Source: Portulaca oleracea
Lineage: Eukaryota; Streptophyta; Magnoliopsida; Caryophyllales; Portulacaceae
Direction of reading: 5' to 3'
DNA: 64,000 bases
Assembly (NCBI GenBank): GCA_029582165.1
Contig: CM055874.1
Span: forward strand, 30,712,883-30,776,882
The notes beneath the pieces are model-generated. The model did not search any database. It was not told where the DNA came from and saw nothing but the letters and a program-made list of their open reading frames with translations. This document shows positions 63,266-64,000 of this stretch, piece after piece; position 1 is the stretch's first letter; every line of letters begins with the position of its first letter. A program made the position numbers and the translations under genes.

Positions 63266-64000
63266 ATTTAAGACTCGGTGACGATCCGCGAACCTTGAGT
63301 ATCGAACGGAGTCATGAGTTCCAAGCCCCCAACTGAGACACACCCGACCCATGTTGGGAAACCCGAGTCATCTCAAAGGAATACCTAAGGTAGTCGAAGA
63401 TGAGTATCGAAAGTTGGAAGTCGGCCTTGGACCCTCGATGAGCTAAGGTCGTGTTCACTTGGTATCCATGAACAGTAACAATATTTATATGAGCACTTCG
63501 ACCTTGAGTCCGTAGGGCCATTAACAGGATGACGCCTGCTTGCCATGCCAATCCATTTCGGGAAACCTGAGCTTTTTCGAGGGTGTACCCATGGGAATTG
63601 GAAACCTATTCAAGGACGGAAGTAGCCCCACAAGGATTAGGGACATAACCGTAACTAAGTTTTAATGATTAAAACGTTCGATGTAATTTAAGACTCGGTG
63701 ACGATCCGCGAACCTTGAGTATCGAACGGAGTCATGAATTCCAAGCCCCCAACTGAGACACACCCGACCCATGTTGGAAAACCCGAGTCATCTCAAAGGA
63801 ATACCTATGGGAGTCCAAGATAAATCTCGAAAGTTGGAAGTCGGCCTCGGACCCTCGATGAGCTAAGGTCGTGTTCACTTGGTATCCATGAACAGTAACA
63901 ATATTTATATGAGCACTTCGCCCTTGAGTCCGTAGGGCCATTAACAGGATGACGCCTTCCTGCCATGCCAATCCATTTCGAGAAACCTGAGCTTTCTCGA

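Larger units (their letters stand above)
14826..64000. repeat. Satellite DNA array, ~420-bp monomer, at least 49 kb
   Basis: About 117 head-to-tail copies, all in one orientation, of a unit that I phase from GATGTAATTTAAGACTCGG. Typical lengths are 415-421 bp. Every unit contains GACGATCCGCGAACC, TTGGGAAACCCGAGTCATC, AAGGTCGTGTTCACTTGG, GATGACGCCTTC and ATTAGGGACATAACC. Diagnostic changes define at least five monomer types (see 30422-34607). No transposon interrupts the array. Similar 75-100 aa ORFs recur on the minus strand only because the unit repeats. I do not recognise the family. Size and purity would suit a centromeric, subtelomeric or heterochromatic knob satellite, and position on the chromosome cannot be told from here. 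Confidence 0.97.

Noticed and set aside
14890..63971. Recurring minus-strand ORFs of about 76-100 aa in nearly every satellite monomer, and longer ones near 180-190 aa
   Set aside because: They recur because the DNA unit recurs, and 420 bp is a multiple of three, so frames stay in phase. No domain, no consistent start context, overlapping frames on the same strand, and frequent breaks. There is no sign of coding selection that I can see by eye.
14826..64000. Telomere-like TTAGGG in every monomer (in ATTAGGGACATAACC)
   Set aside because: One hexamer per 420 bp, never in tandem, and plant telomeres use TTTAGGG arrays. It is chance.
14826..64000. CENP-B-box-like site in the monomer (TTTCGGGAAACC or reverse ACCCGAGTCATCTC)
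   Set aside because: Both candidates miss two of the essential positions of the nTTCGnnnnAnnCGGGn core, so the match is no better than expected by chance.
14826..64000. rDNA intergenic-spacer subrepeats
   Set aside because: No rRNA gene, Pol I promoter or 5S/35S sequence lies in the window, and the array is too long and uniform for a spacer.
14826..64000. CRISPR-like repeat-spacer structure
   Set aside because: The whole 420-bp unit repeats and there are no unique spacers. It is a plant satellite.

Overview
This is plant nuclear DNA, most likely from a flowering plant. The evidence is two spliced exons of a plant GRAM-domain protein at the left edge, LTR retrotransposons primed by initiator tRNA-Met (TGGTATCAGAGC-type primer sites), hAT and Stowaway elements with their usual target duplications, and a very long tandem satellite. 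The species cannot be named from the sequence. No intact gene, rRNA, tRNA or CRISPR array was seen.

Layout. (1) 1-592: two minus-strand exons of a BAGP1-like GRAM-domain gene that runs off the left edge. (2) 593-7600: non-coding DNA with nested transposons: a degenerate hAT element (885-2195); a Stowaway MITE (2727-6667) split by a 3.7-kb solo LTR (2969-6643), which itself carries a near-palindromic foldback MITE (5661-6210); and a second hAT element with perfect 8-bp target duplications (6907-7567). (3) 7.6-14.8 kb: a retrotransposon cluster. An LTR with primer site and gag start (8228-9030) is followed by a two-LTR non-autonomous element (9101-14397), which contains part of another LTR (about 10340-11640) and a decayed gag-like ORF. 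A Ty3/gypsy gag pseudogene follows (14426-14831) and may be the other half of the first gag. (4) 14826-64000: at least 49 kb of one satellite with a monomer of about 420 bp, running off the right edge.

Satellite. The array holds about 117 monomers, all in the same orientation, with no transposon insertion seen. By eye there are at least five monomer types (A-E). They form higher-order repeats of about 2.1 kb: A-B-C-D-E twice in a row at 30422-34607, and E-A'-B'-A-B at four places between 50.3 and 62.0 kb. The array begins inside the gag pseudogene with a 6-bp overlap. Scattered patches of monomers carry the same set of small changes whatever their type, which suggests consensus error in the assembly or, less likely, gene conversion.

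Most promising leads: a cluster of 14-bp palindromes (GTCGC-N4-GCGAC and variants in which both stem arms change together) upstream of the TATA boxes of two LTR families; the multi-level organisation and gag-internal start of the satellite; and a gag-like ORF with a zinc knuckle and a duplicated domain ending in HWLF. Monomer types, similarities and family names were judged by eye and from memory, without any database search.
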